A stretch of 64,000 nucleotides of DNA from Duganella sp. CF517 (lineage in GTDB: Bacteria; Pseudomonadota; Gammaproteobacteria; Burkholderiales; Burkholderiaceae_D), in NCBI RefSeq assembly GCF_900110275.1, contig NZ_FODC01000002.1:1014633-1078632 (forward strand), given 5' to 3'. A program made the translations under genes and the position numbers. Below, piece by piece: positions 8,666 through 15,741 of this stretch (within the stretch, counting starts at the first letter, position 1; each line of letters opens with the position of its first letter). The notes beneath the pieces were generated by a model. It ran no database searches. It saw only the letters and a list, made by a program, of their open reading frames with translations, and had not been told where the DNA came from.

Positions 8666-9844
8666 ATGAAGCCATGGGCCATGCTCTGGTGCGCCGTCGC
8701 GTTCTGTGTCAGCGGCTGCGCCAGCCACACCGCGGCGCAGCGCGCGCCGCTATCCGAACTCTTCCACGACCAGCTGTTCCAGGCGCCCGCCGCGCCGATC
8801 GACACCACCGCCATCTTCGCCGTCAGCGAGCGCATGCGCGACTACCTCAAGCACAACCTAGTGCAGCGCGGCGCCGGCCAGGACCCGCGCCGGGCGCTGT
8901 TCGACGCTCTCTACACGCGCGACCAGCTCAAGCTTGAATACGACTCCGCCATGACGCGCAACGCCGCCGAGACCTTCGACGCGCGCGCCGGCAACTGCCT
9001 GTCGCTGGTCATCATGACGGCCGCCCTGGCGCGCGAGCTCAATTTCACCGTGCAATTCCAGCAAATCCAGATGGACGAAAGCTGGAGCCGCTCGGGCAAC
9101 CTGTACTTCGCCGCCAACCACGTCAACCTGATGCTCGGCAAGAAGCGCACCGCCTACCTCGACGGCTACCAGGTCAACACCGCGAACGCGCTGACGGTGG
9201 ACTTCATCCCGATCCCGCCCAAGGCGCGCGAAAGCGCGCGGCTGCTCGAGGAGCACACCATCGTCGCCATGTACCTGAACAACCGCGCCGCCGAACTGCT
9301 GTCGGCCGGCAGCATCGACGACGCCTACTGGGCCGCGCGGCAAGCCGTCCAGGCGGACCCGGGCTTCATGAACGGCTACAACACCCTGGCCGTCATCTAC
9401 CAGAACCACGGCAACCCGATGCAGGCCGAGCAGACCTTGCGCTACGCTTTGCGGCAAGCGCCCGACAACACCATCTACCTGTCGAACCTGGCGCAGACCT
9501 TGGAGTCGCTGCAGCGTCCGGCCGAAGCGGCGGCGGTGCGCGAGCGGCTGGCGCGGCTCGAACCGTTCCCGCCGTTCCACTTCTTCCGGCTGGGCCTGGA
9601 AGCGGTCGAACTCGGCGACTACCAGCGCGCCCGCAACCTGTTCGAACGCGAGCTCGAGCGCTCGCCCGACTACCACGAGTTCCACTACTGGCTGGCGGTG
9701 ACCCACTACCAGCTGGGCAACCTGCGCGCCGCAGACAAGCACATGCGCAAGGCGCTGGAGAACAGCACGACGCGCGGGCAGAACGACCTGTACGCCGCCA
9801 AGCTCGACCGCATCCGCGCCCATGAAGCGAAGGTGATCAAGTAA
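8666..9844 (+). CDS. TPR-repeat lipoprotein with transglutaminase-like N-terminal part
   Basis: 392 residues. The ATG at 8666 follows a good AAAGGGAGA ribosome site; the ATG at 8661 is out of frame and stops at once. Residues 1-18 form a lipoprotein signal ending in a lipobox-like VSGC, so the mature protein should be lipid-anchored. Residues about 70-180 contain RAGNCLSLVIMTAALAREL and later NHVNLM, a Cys and His arrangement reminiscent of transglutaminase-like folds; the third catalytic residue was not placed. From about 200 on there are at least three TPR units (AYWAARQAVQADPGFMNGYN; AEQTLRYALRQAPDNTIYLS; ARNLFERELERSPDYHEFHY). The role is likely a cell-envelope scaffold or protease-like activity. 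The substrate is unknown. Confidence 0.85.
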   Translation: MKPWAMLWCAVAFCVSGCASHTAAQRAPLSELFHDQLFQAPAAPIDTTAIFAVSERMRDYLKHNLVQRGAGQDPRRALFDALYTRDQLKLEYDSAMTRNAAETFDARAGNCLSLVIMTAALARELNFTVQFQQIQMDESWSRSGNLYFAANHVNLMLGKKRTAYLDGYQVNTANALTVDFIPIPPKARESARLLEEHTIVAMYLNNRAAELLSAGSIDDAYWAARQAVQADPGFMNGYNTLAVIYQNHGNPMQAEQTLRYALRQAPDNTIYLSNLAQTLESLQRPAEAAAVRERLARLEPFPPFHFFRLGLEAVELGDYQRARNLFERELERSPDYHEFHYWLAVTHYQLGNLRAADKHMRKALENSTTRGQNDLYAAKLDRIRAHEAKVIK

Positions 9845-9860
9845 TGGTAATCTGGAGGAC

Positions 9861-10556
9861 ATGCAAAACAACCAACTCCTCGACCACATCTTCTGGCACA
9901 CCTTGACCGGCGCGCACGCCCGCCACGCCAGCGGCGACGGCGGCGCGCGCCGCTACACCGCCGGCTTCTCGCCCATCCTCGCCTTCGCCGACAGCGCCGC
10001 GCCGGACTTCGGCGCGCTCGCGCCGCACTGCGCGCCGGGCGAACACTTCTATTGCGAAAACTGGACCGGCGCCGCCCCGCCGGGCTGGCGCATCGACGCG
10101 GAAACGACGATGTTCCGCATGGTTTGGGCCGGCGCCATGCCGGCCGAAGATCCCGCGCCCGAGGCGTTGCCGCTGCAAACGCACCACGCGCAGCAGGCGC
10201 TGGAACTGGCGACGTTGTGCAAGCCGGGCCCGTTCGGCATCCGCACCATCGAGCTGGGCGACTACTTCGGCTACTTCGACGGCGAGCGGCTGGTGGCGAT
10301 GGCCGGCGAGCGCCTGCGCGCGCCGGAATTGTGCGAGATCAGCGGCGTGTGCACGCATCCCGACCACCAGGGCCGCGGACTGGCCAAGCAATTGATCGGC
10401 AAGCTGATCCGGCGCCACATGCTGCGCGGCGACACGCCCTTCCTGCACGTCATGCGCACCAACCCGGCGCACGAAGTGTATCTGCGCATGGGCTTCGAGG
10501 ACTATCTGGAGACGGTGGTGCGGGTGGTGGTGCGCGAAGAAACCTCGGTCCGTTGA
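9861..10556 (+). CDS. GNAT-family N-acetyltransferase
   Basis: 231 residues. The C-terminal half carries the acetyl-CoA-binding motif A: ISGVCTHPDHQGRGLAKQLI, where the QGRGLA turn is the pyrophosphate loop, followed by a typical VYLRMGFED motif B. The N-terminal about 100 residues are divergent and may be a degenerate second GNAT-like lobe, as in FR47-type members. Substrate is unknown. It begins 16 bp after the TPR lipoprotein gene and is probably co-transcribed. It is the last gene before the GC drops at the islet. Confidence 0.88.
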   Translation: MQNNQLLDHIFWHTLTGAHARHASGDGGARRYTAGFSPILAFADSAAPDFGALAPHCAPGEHFYCENWTGAAPPGWRIDAETTMFRMVWAGAMPAEDPAPEALPLQTHHAQQALELATLCKPGPFGIRTIELGDYFGYFDGERLVAMAGERLRAPELCEISGVCTHPDHQGRGLAKQLIGKLIRRHMLRGDTPFLHVMRTNPAHEVYLRMGFEDYLETVVRVVVREETSVR

Positions 10557-10638
10557 TGCCACTCACATCCAAGCCAGCCCCCATGGTGTTGCTACTTACG
10601 TCTCACCCAGCGACAATGCATGAATTATTGGCACCAAG

Positions 10639-10667
10639 TTGGGAGCTGCGTATCAGCAGATGATAAA
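10639..10667 (+). promoter_or_regulatory. Candidate promoter of the tumE/tumA pair
   Basis: TTGGGA at 10639-10644, 17-bp spacer, GATAAA at 10662-10667. The predicted transcription start falls within a few bases of the toxin ATG at 10676, and no ribosome site precedes that ATG, so the toxin message would be nearly leaderless. Assigned from sequence only. Confidence 0.4.
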
Positions 10668-10675
10668 CTTACCTC

Positions 10676-11038
10676 ATGAGGACGGATCCTGCCATTGACA
10701 CCTTGCTCGACTTGGACGGGTCAATACTCGACCAAGGTAACGGCTATTGGATCAAAATATAGGCCAGGCGGACTGACGTCTCAATCGAGGTCCCGCATGG
10801 CGTCCGCTACTCGCTGACGCTGCACGAACCATATGGAAAACGCATTCTGGGTTACGACAATGCCCACATGGTAAAGCCGCCGAAGAAATTCAAATATGCA
10901 GGACGCATCTTGGCTTTCGACCACAAACACAGGCATCCATCAGATCTAGGAGTGCCATATGAGTTCAGGGATGCGCAGCAACTCATCAACGATTTCTTTG
11001 CGGACGTGGACCGCATACTGCAGGAGGTAAGGAAGTGA
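10676..11038 (+). pseudogene. TumE-type (DUF6516) toxin gene interrupted by an in-frame amber codon
   Basis: Read in one frame from ATG 10676 to TGA 11036-11038 this gives 120 codons, with a TAG at codon 29 (10760-10762) as the only defect. The reading on either side is typical of the TumE/DUF6516 toxin family: DQGNGYWIKI before the stop, then ARR, PHGVRYSLTLHEP, ILGYDNAH, a DHKHRH motif, and YEFRDAQQLINDFFADVDRI at the end. The position after WIKI is normally a sense codon; a single change from GAG, AAG or CAG would create the TAG. The stop overlaps the antitoxin ATG (TGATG), the usual toxin-first arrangement. With a normal termination machinery the toxin is dead unless translation restarts downstream. 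The family name is from recall. Confidence 0.75.
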
Positions 11039-11388
11039 TGAAACCGATTTTTATTGGCATCTTGTCGCAAGAAAAAATGCGCGAGCGCGTGCTCGCGATC
11101 GCCCGCGGCAGTTACAAACCGAAGCCAAACGAGCCAAAGGTTTGGTTCACCTCCATGAAATCGCTTGCCGAGGTCCTGAGCGACGAAAACCGGGCATTGC
11201 TTCACGTGATTATGGAAACCCAACCCGAATCCATCTCGGCATTGGCGGAAGTGACCGGCCGCAAACCAAGCAACTTGTCGCGCACGTTGAAAACCATGTC
11301 CAACTACGGCATCGTGGAATTGAGACGGGAGCGGAATCAAGTTCGCCCAGTAGCCAAAGCCACAGAGTTTCGTATTGTCGCGCATTGA
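11038..11388 (+). CDS. TumA-type antitoxin, winged-helix DNA-binding protein
   Basis: 116 residues from ATG 11038, which overlaps the toxin stop; a GTG at 11035 would add one residue. The reading frame is intact. The C-terminal half is a winged helix-turn-helix: ISALAEVTGRKPSNLSRTLK (recognition helix SNLSRTLKTM), then GIVELRRERNQVRP as the wing. This matches the antitoxin partner of TumE toxins, a short MarR/ArsR-like regulator that binds its own promoter and the toxin. Base composition is more A/T-rich than the flanking core genes. With the toxin broken, this is an orphan antitoxin that could still act as a regulator. Confidence 0.82.
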   Translation: MKPIFIGILSQEKMRERVLAIARGSYKPKPNEPKVWFTSMKSLAEVLSDENRALLHVIMETQPESISALAEVTGRKPSNLSRTLKTMSNYGIVELRRERNQVRPVAKATEFRIVAH

Positions 11389-11461
11389 TTTGTGATGCAG
11401 GACCGGCGTATTCAAGTGGCGCAAGACGAGCGATGTTGATCGCTCAATCACCAGAGGGAAC

Positions 11462-11665
11462 ATGCGCACCATATTTTAGCAACTGACGACGATGTCCCTC
11501 GCTGCCGCCAAGGAGCTAGCATCGTTCCATCGCAAAAGCATCGGTGAAGTTATCTCTATTCTCCCCGGCAAGCACTTCAACCACAGGCGACCAGCCATGC
11601 CACGCGCAACGGTGTGCCGCGACTCCAAATGAAATCCCCCCCGCCGCGCACCCCGGTTTTCCACG
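11462..11665 (+). pseudogene. Decayed VapB-like antitoxin gene
   Basis: The remains of a VapB-type (ribbon-helix-helix) antitoxin can be read across shifted frames. MRT starts at 11462. A DDDV block appears one frame over at about 11486-11497. From 11498, back in the first frame, LAAAKELASFHRKSIGEVIS matches the conserved VapB helix region. From about 11594 a further frame gives SHATRNGVPRL, the usual RNGxP segment of these antitoxins. A TAG also interrupts the first frame at 11477. At least two net frame changes are needed, so no functional product is expected. No PIN-domain VapC toxin could be recognised after it. The family call is from pattern memory. Confidence 0.5.
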
Positions 11666-11751
11666 CCTTGCCCAAGGTCTCGCTTGTCCTTCGAGTTTTC
11701 CGCCGATGGAATCTCGACGTACCTAGAGGCTTCGGATATCTACTTGGTTTG

Positions 11752-11757
11752 TATAAT
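11752..11757 (+). promoter_or_regulatory. Candidate -10 box for the 361-residue islet gene
   Basis: A perfect TATAAT lies 51 bp before the TTG start at 11808. No good -35 is found at 16-18 bp; TTCGGA at 11731-11736 is 15 bp away. The 419-bp gap 11389-11807 otherwise holds only the VapB remnant and an open stretch with no recognisable product. Confidence 0.4.
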
Positions 11758-11807
11758 GTAGACACATATCGGTTCGGTACTCCACCAGTTGAAAATGAAG
11801 GAATAAC

Positions 11808-12893
11808 TTGAGCATCAACCAATTGATCCAGATTTGTTTCAGTCATGGCCTTGACGGACGAAATACGGACACATGCGTAAAGAGCATGGCGGTAAACGTG
11901 CTAAAGCCGAACATGCCCGTGGTCGCAATTGAGATGAAGAGTCAAAGTGATCTTCTGCGAATGATGAAGACAGCCGATAATACCCACATCTACATCGGTG
12001 CCGGCGTATTCCACTTCAATGCTTTCTATGCAGCAGCCGATAACTTCCCTGCACCACGAATTTACTATATGAAGGCGGCTGACCTGACCGCTGTCGGCGC
12101 GATTGGCACATACATGCAGCAGCACGGTGTGGCGCTTACACCTATGAACGACCAACGGTTCTCGCCACTGATCGAGGACCAGCGCTATGCCGAACGTTAC
12201 CAGCAATGGCATACACGGTGGGAGGCGAACAGCAAGGCATTCAAGGGCTTGCTGGACGGGCGGGTCAAGAACACAGCTGTCGAGCAAGGTATTTGGTTGT
12301 CTTCCAATGGCGGTTGTATGATGTGTGGAGACAAGACTGATCTGATGTCTACGACTACAGTTATCGGCGCGACGGGCATAATGATTGGTTTGCAGCTTTG
12401 CGGCCAGCATGAGGCCGAAGCTATGGATCACTCAACACTGTTAAATTACATTTCAGAAAAGATGGGCGTGCCTGTCCCCTTCCTCGTGGGTGCAAAGATC
12501 GTGCGGCACGGGCAGAAAACCATCGACATGACCTGCGATGCGGTGCGCGACGAATTGAATTGCGTGATTGAGAAAATTGACGGTCAAACCATAACTGCCG
12601 TGCGCAAGTCAGGGTTTCGCGTGATCATTCGCCAAGATGCGATAAATGATTACGCATACAATATTCAAGACCCGACGAGGAAGCCGATTTCGCGGATAGA
12701 CTCGGCGGATCACCACGAAGTCGAATATGGTCCAGACCATGTTCATCGCGATTTGAGCAAGTCTAAGAAAAATCATGTTGAACCGAGTTTCACATATGGG
12801 TTCGCAGTAGCCGACCTCAAGGCAATTCGACAACTTGTTGAGACTGCTGAGGCAAAATGGACATCGGCACAAGCCTCAGGCAAGGACTCATGA
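11808..12893 (+). CDS. Unrecognised protein with zinc-ribbon-like centre, horizontally acquired
   Basis: 361 residues. The start is TTG 11808, with GAAGGA 7 bp upstream; no ATG start fits as well. I do not recognise the whole protein. Three parts can be seen. Residues 1-150 are mixed alpha/beta (HIYIGAGVFHFNAFYAA, APRIYYMKAADL). Near residue 170-200, CMMC and, about 24 residues later, CGQH form a CxxC...CxxH pair suitable for one zinc. The C-terminal about 90 residues read RVIIRQDAINDYAYNI, ISRIDSADHH, YGPDHVHRDL, SFTYGF, then a helix. The order of D-x-x-H and DHVHR elements recalls the TumE/DUF7718-type toxin fold, a weak resemblance. No signal or membrane segment. Codon usage and A/T content differ clearly from flanking genes, consistent with acquisition. 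Confidence 0.75.
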   Translation: MSINQLIQICFSHGLDGRNTDTCVKSMAVNVLKPNMPVVAIEMKSQSDLLRMMKTADNTHIYIGAGVFHFNAFYAAADNFPAPRIYYMKAADLTAVGAIGTYMQQHGVALTPMNDQRFSPLIEDQRYAERYQQWHTRWEANSKAFKGLLDGRVKNTAVEQGIWLSSNGGCMMCGDKTDLMSTTTVIGATGIMIGLQLCGQHEAEAMDHSTLLNYISEKMGVPVPFLVGAKIVRHGQKTIDMTCDAVRDELNCVIEKIDGQTITAVRKSGFRVIIRQDAINDYAYNIQDPTRKPISRIDSADHHEVEYGPDHVHRDLSKSKKNHVEPSFTYGFAVADLKAIRQLVETAEAKWTSAQASGKDS

Positions 12894-12931
12894 AGCGCTG
12901 CAGAAGCTTCCGACAATGGGGAGATGATTGA

Positions 12932-13432
12932 CTACAGCAGCACTTTCCAACGCTCCAGCTTTTGAGCCAAAGTAAGCGAGGCATGTGCCGGAGATGTCGA
13001 TGGCAGCACCAGCGCCCTGTAGCCCTCTGCGGCAAACTGCGGTGCGAACTTGCCGGAAGTCTGCCCGTTGAAGCCGACAGTCTCCAGCAGCGGACACAGC
13101 TCGCGCAAGCGAGCGAAGTCGTTGGCCGCCGGTTTGCGGATCGCCGAGTCGAGACTGCCCTGGCGCTCGCACGCCCCCAGCACATCCCACAACCCGAAAC
13201 CATGGGCCAGCAGACGCGGCAACCGCTCGGCATAGGGCAACTCGGCCAGCGGCTCCCCCGTCAACGCCGACAGGATCGGCCACAGCAAATTGCGCGGATG
13301 CGCGTAATACTGCTGCGCGGCCAACGAGGCGGCGCCGGGAAAGCTGCCCAGCACCAGGATGCGCGTGCGCGCGTCGATCACGGGCGCGAGGCCGGCCAGC
13401 GCCGGGGAGATCAAATCGGTGTCGTCGGGCAT
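12932..13432 (-). CDS. DNA-deoxyinosine (hypoxanthine-DNA) glycosylase, UDG superfamily
   Basis: 166 residues. The opening block ILVLGSFPGAASL matches motif 1 of the Mug/HDG branch of the uracil-DNA glycosylase superfamily, and YYAHPRNLLWPIL is the family's Asn-containing YYxxPxNxFW segment. The motif 2 loop reads LPSTSPAHA. In family 6 (HDG) an Asn in the NxxW block is catalytic; that Asn is present. Such enzymes remove hypoxanthine from deaminated adenine in DNA. The gene faces the islet gene tail to tail with 38 bp between them, and base composition returns to that of the core at this point. Confidence 0.85.
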   Translation of the reverse strand: MPDDTDLISPALAGLAPVIDARTRILVLGSFPGAASLAAQQYYAHPRNLLWPILSALTGEPLAELPYAERLPRLLAHGFGLWDVLGACERQGSLDSAIRKPAANDFARLRELCPLLETVGFNGQTSGKFAPQFAAEGYRALVLPSTSPAHASLTLAQKLERWKVLL

Positions 13433-13560
13433 GCCGGCATTTTACCGGAGCCGGCCACGGCGCGTCGCAGGCGTAATCGGCCTCTGCCGCATCCGTGAAA
13501 AACGGGTGTAGAATTTACCGGCGGCCAGACCGCCATAAAAACAAATCGGAGGAGACCACC

Positions 13561-13998
13561 ATGCCGCAACCGCGCACCATCGATCTGTTGCTCGCCAAGT
13601 ACAGCGAGAGTCATCTGAACCCCACCAACGAAGTGATCCATTTCATCTGCGTGCCGGTCATCGTGTTCACCTTGCTGGGACTGGTGTGGGCCATCCATCC
13701 GCTGGCCGCCGTGGCGGTGACGGTGGCCTCGCTGGTCTACTACTTCACGCTGTCCAAACCGTTCGCGCTGGGCATGCTGGCGATGTCCGCCGTCATGCTC
13801 GCCGTGCTGGCCGCGCTGCCGCAGCCAGCGGTGCTGCCGCTGTCGCTGGCGATATTCGTGCTGGCGTGGATCGGCCAGTTCATCGGCCATAAAATCGAAG
13901 GCAAGAAACCGTCGTTCTTCGACGACTTGCGCTTTTTGCTGATCGGGCCGCTGTTCGTGCTGGGTTTTTTGTACCGGCGATATAAGCTCGCTTATTAG
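13561..13998 (+). CDS. Mpo1-like (DUF962) membrane protein
   Basis: 145 residues. The ATG at 13561 follows CGGAGGAG, a strong ribosome site. The first residues contain SHLNPTNEVIHFICVPV, the His/Asn-rich entry of the DUF962/Mpo1 family, with further conserved GHKIEGKKPSFFDDLRFLLIGP near residue 115. About four transmembrane helices are seen. Yeast Mpo1 is an iron-dependent dioxygenase in long-chain 2-hydroxy fatty acid oxidation; bacterial members have not been assigned with certainty. A TAGAAT at 13509-13514 is a possible -10. It is a single gene between a convergent-facing glycosylase and the REP-like palindrome. Confidence 0.85.
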   Translation: MPQPRTIDLLLAKYSESHLNPTNEVIHFICVPVIVFTLLGLVWAIHPLAAVAVTVASLVYYFTLSKPFALGMLAMSAVMLAVLAALPQPAVLPLSLAIFVLAWIGQFIGHKIEGKKPSFFDDLRFLLIGPLFVLGFLYRRYKLAY

Positions 13999-14027
13999 CA
14001 GTTCATCAGGAGCCGCAGGCGGCGCTT

Positions 14028-14053
14028 GGCGGGTTACACTGCGCTAATCCGCC
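14028..14053. repeat. REP-like palindromic element
   Basis: GGCGGGTTA and TAATCCGCC form a 9-bp stem with one G-T mismatch around a CACTGCGC loop, in a 131-bp gap. The core closely resembles the GGCGGATTA..TAATCCGCC palindrome repeated between genes in many proteobacterial genomes. Only this one copy was noticed in the window. Confidence 0.5.
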
Positions 14054-14129
14054 CTACGTGGTTTAGAGGAACCGGCGCCAAAAAGATGGCCGCTAGGCAA
14101 GCTGCCATCAAGCCAGCTATACTTGGCCG

Positions 14130-15050
14130 ATGTCCTCCCCATTGCTCTTCGTTATCGCCTGCCTGATCTGGGGCTCCACTTTCTTCGCCATCACCTTGCA
14201 ACTGGGCGACGTCGCGCCGGCCGTCTCGGTGGCTTACCGCTTCGGCCTGGCCGCCGCCGCGCTGTTCGCCTGGTGCGCCGTGCGCGGCGACAAGCTGATG
14301 CTGCCCTGGCGCGCCCAGCGCTGGCTGATGCTGCAGGGCGGCGCCACCTTCGCGCTCAGTTACATCTGCACCTACTCGTCCGAGCAATACCTGGTGTCCG
14401 GCCTGGTCGCCGTACTGTTCGCGCTGATGGTGTTCTGGAGTCCCATCCTCAACCGCATCGCCTTCGGCACGCCGGTCAGCTGGCGCACCTGGAACGCCGG
14501 CATCATCGCCATCGCCGGCGTCACCTTGCTGTTCTTCCACTCGATCCAGGGCGCCTGGAAAGACATCATGGCCGGCGGCGAAGGCCATTTCCTGCTTGGC
14601 CTGGGACTGGCGCTGACGGCCACCATCGCCAGCACCGTCGGCAACCTGGTCGTCGTCAAGGTGCGCGTGGAGTCGTCCAACGTGCTGCTGACGATGGCCT
14701 GGTCGATGATGTGGGGCACCCTGATCGTCGCCGCCTGGGTGCTCGCCAGCGGCCAGGCGTTCACCTTGTCGAGCGAACCGAAATACTGGGGCGGCCTGCT
14801 TTACCTGTCGCTGTTCGGCTCGGTCATCGCGTTCGCCGCCTATTTCACGCTGATCCACCGCATCGGTTCGGACAAGGCCGTCTACATAGGCGTGGTCACG
14901 CCGGTGATTTCGGTATTGTTGTCGATCCAGCTCGAACACTTCCGTCCCGGACCGCTGGAATGGATCGGCATGGTATTGTGTTTGGCGAGCGTCGCATCGG
15001 CGCTCAAATCCGATTCCCCCGTTAGAAAAGAAAGTGTAGAAGCAGCCTGA
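14130..15050 (+). CDS. EamA-family (DMT superfamily) transporter
   Basis: 306 residues with ten hydrophobic segments in two EamA repeats. The opening LIWGSTFFAITLQLGDVAP and AVSVAYRFGLAAAALF are the usual first-repeat signature, and the second repeat begins near residue 160. This family exports or imports amino acids, drugs or metabolites; the substrate is not readable. The C-terminal tail is short and cytoplasmic. Its TGA overlaps the next gene's ATG by one base (TGATG), so the acetyltransferase is probably translated by coupling. Confidence 0.9.
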   Translation: MSSPLLFVIACLIWGSTFFAITLQLGDVAPAVSVAYRFGLAAAALFAWCAVRGDKLMLPWRAQRWLMLQGGATFALSYICTYSSEQYLVSGLVAVLFALMVFWSPILNRIAFGTPVSWRTWNAGIIAIAGVTLLFFHSIQGAWKDIMAGGEGHFLLGLGLALTATIASTVGNLVVVKVRVESSNVLLTMAWSMMWGTLIVAAWVLASGQAFTLSSEPKYWGGLLYLSLFGSVIAFAAYFTLIHRIGSDKAVYIGVVTPVISVLLSIQLEHFRPGPLEWIGMVLCLASVASALKSDSPVRKESVEAA

Positions 15051-15541
15051 TGAACAACTCCGACCTGACCATCCGCCCGGCCGAGCCGGCCGACGTCTCC
15101 GCCATTTTCGGCATGATCTTCGAGCTGGCGGTGTTTGAAAAACTCGAACACATGGTCGTGGCCAACGAGTCCATGTTGCACGAAAGCTTGTTCGGCGACA
15201 AGCCGGGCTGCGAGGCGCTGGTCGGCGAAGCCAACGGCGAGGTCGTCGCCTTCGCGCTGTTCTTCCACAACTTCTCCACCTTCCTGTGCAAGAAGGGGCT
15301 GTACCTGGAAGACTTGTATGTCAAGCAAGCCTGCCGTGGCAGGGGCTACGGCAAGCAGATGCTGGTCGCGCTGGCGCGCCTGGCCGTCGAGCGCGACTGC
15401 GGCCGCTTCGAATGGTCGGTGCTGGACTGGAACACCAACGCCATCAAACTCTACGAAGGCATGGGCGCCACCGTCATGCCGGAGTGGCGCATCTGCCGCG
15501 TCACCGGCGAGGCGCTGACCGAGCTGTCGGCGCAAGCATAG
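15050..15541 (+). CDS. GNAT acetyltransferase, diamine/spermidine N-acetyltransferase-like
   Basis: 163 residues. The order of elements matches the SAT1-type diamine acetyltransferases: IRPAEPADVSAIFGMIFELA at the N-terminus, then FFHNFSTFLCKKGLYLEDLY before motif A, then ACRGRGYGKQML as the acetyl-CoA loop and WSVLDWNTNAIKLYEGMGA as motif B. Substrates of that subgroup are polyamines, thialysine or related amines. It is translationally coupled to the EamA transporter (shared TGATG), which suggests the pair handles the same amine or amino acid, by export and acetylation; that link is inference. Confidence 0.88.
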   Translation: MNNSDLTIRPAEPADVSAIFGMIFELAVFEKLEHMVVANESMLHESLFGDKPGCEALVGEANGEVVAFALFFHNFSTFLCKKGLYLEDLYVKQACRGRGYGKQMLVALARLAVERDCGRFEWSVLDWNTNAIKLYEGMGATVMPEWRICRVTGEALTELSAQA

Positions 15542-15557
15542 CGGCGGACACCGGCAA

Positions 15558-15590
15558 AAAAAATCCCACGCGGCGTGTGCGCCCGTGGGA
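15558..15590 (-). terminator. Intrinsic terminator for the minus-strand osmoprotectant gene
   Basis: On the minus strand a TCCCACG/CGTGGGA 7-bp stem with a 13-base loop (15564-15590) is followed directly by eight T residues (A run at 15556-15563 on the plus strand). It lies about 150 bp beyond the stop of the 15742-17286 gene. It also faces the plus-strand acetyltransferase but lacks a T run in that direction. Confidence 0.7.
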
Positions 15591-15741
15591 AGAACCCGGT
15601 GTCAGTGGGAGGGAGATTGAATCAACGGCTTCACTATAGCCGCGCCGCCGGCGCCCCGCCTCCCCCCTTACAAACCCTTACCCGCCTTCAAATCCGCTTA
15701 CATTTGCTTTACAAAAACGAGCAACTTGATTCAGCGAAAGA

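Noticed and set aside
11577..11846. Open frames of 62-89 codons on both strands before the 361-residue gene
   Set aside because: No ribosome sites or recognisable products; they overlap the VapB remnant and promoter.
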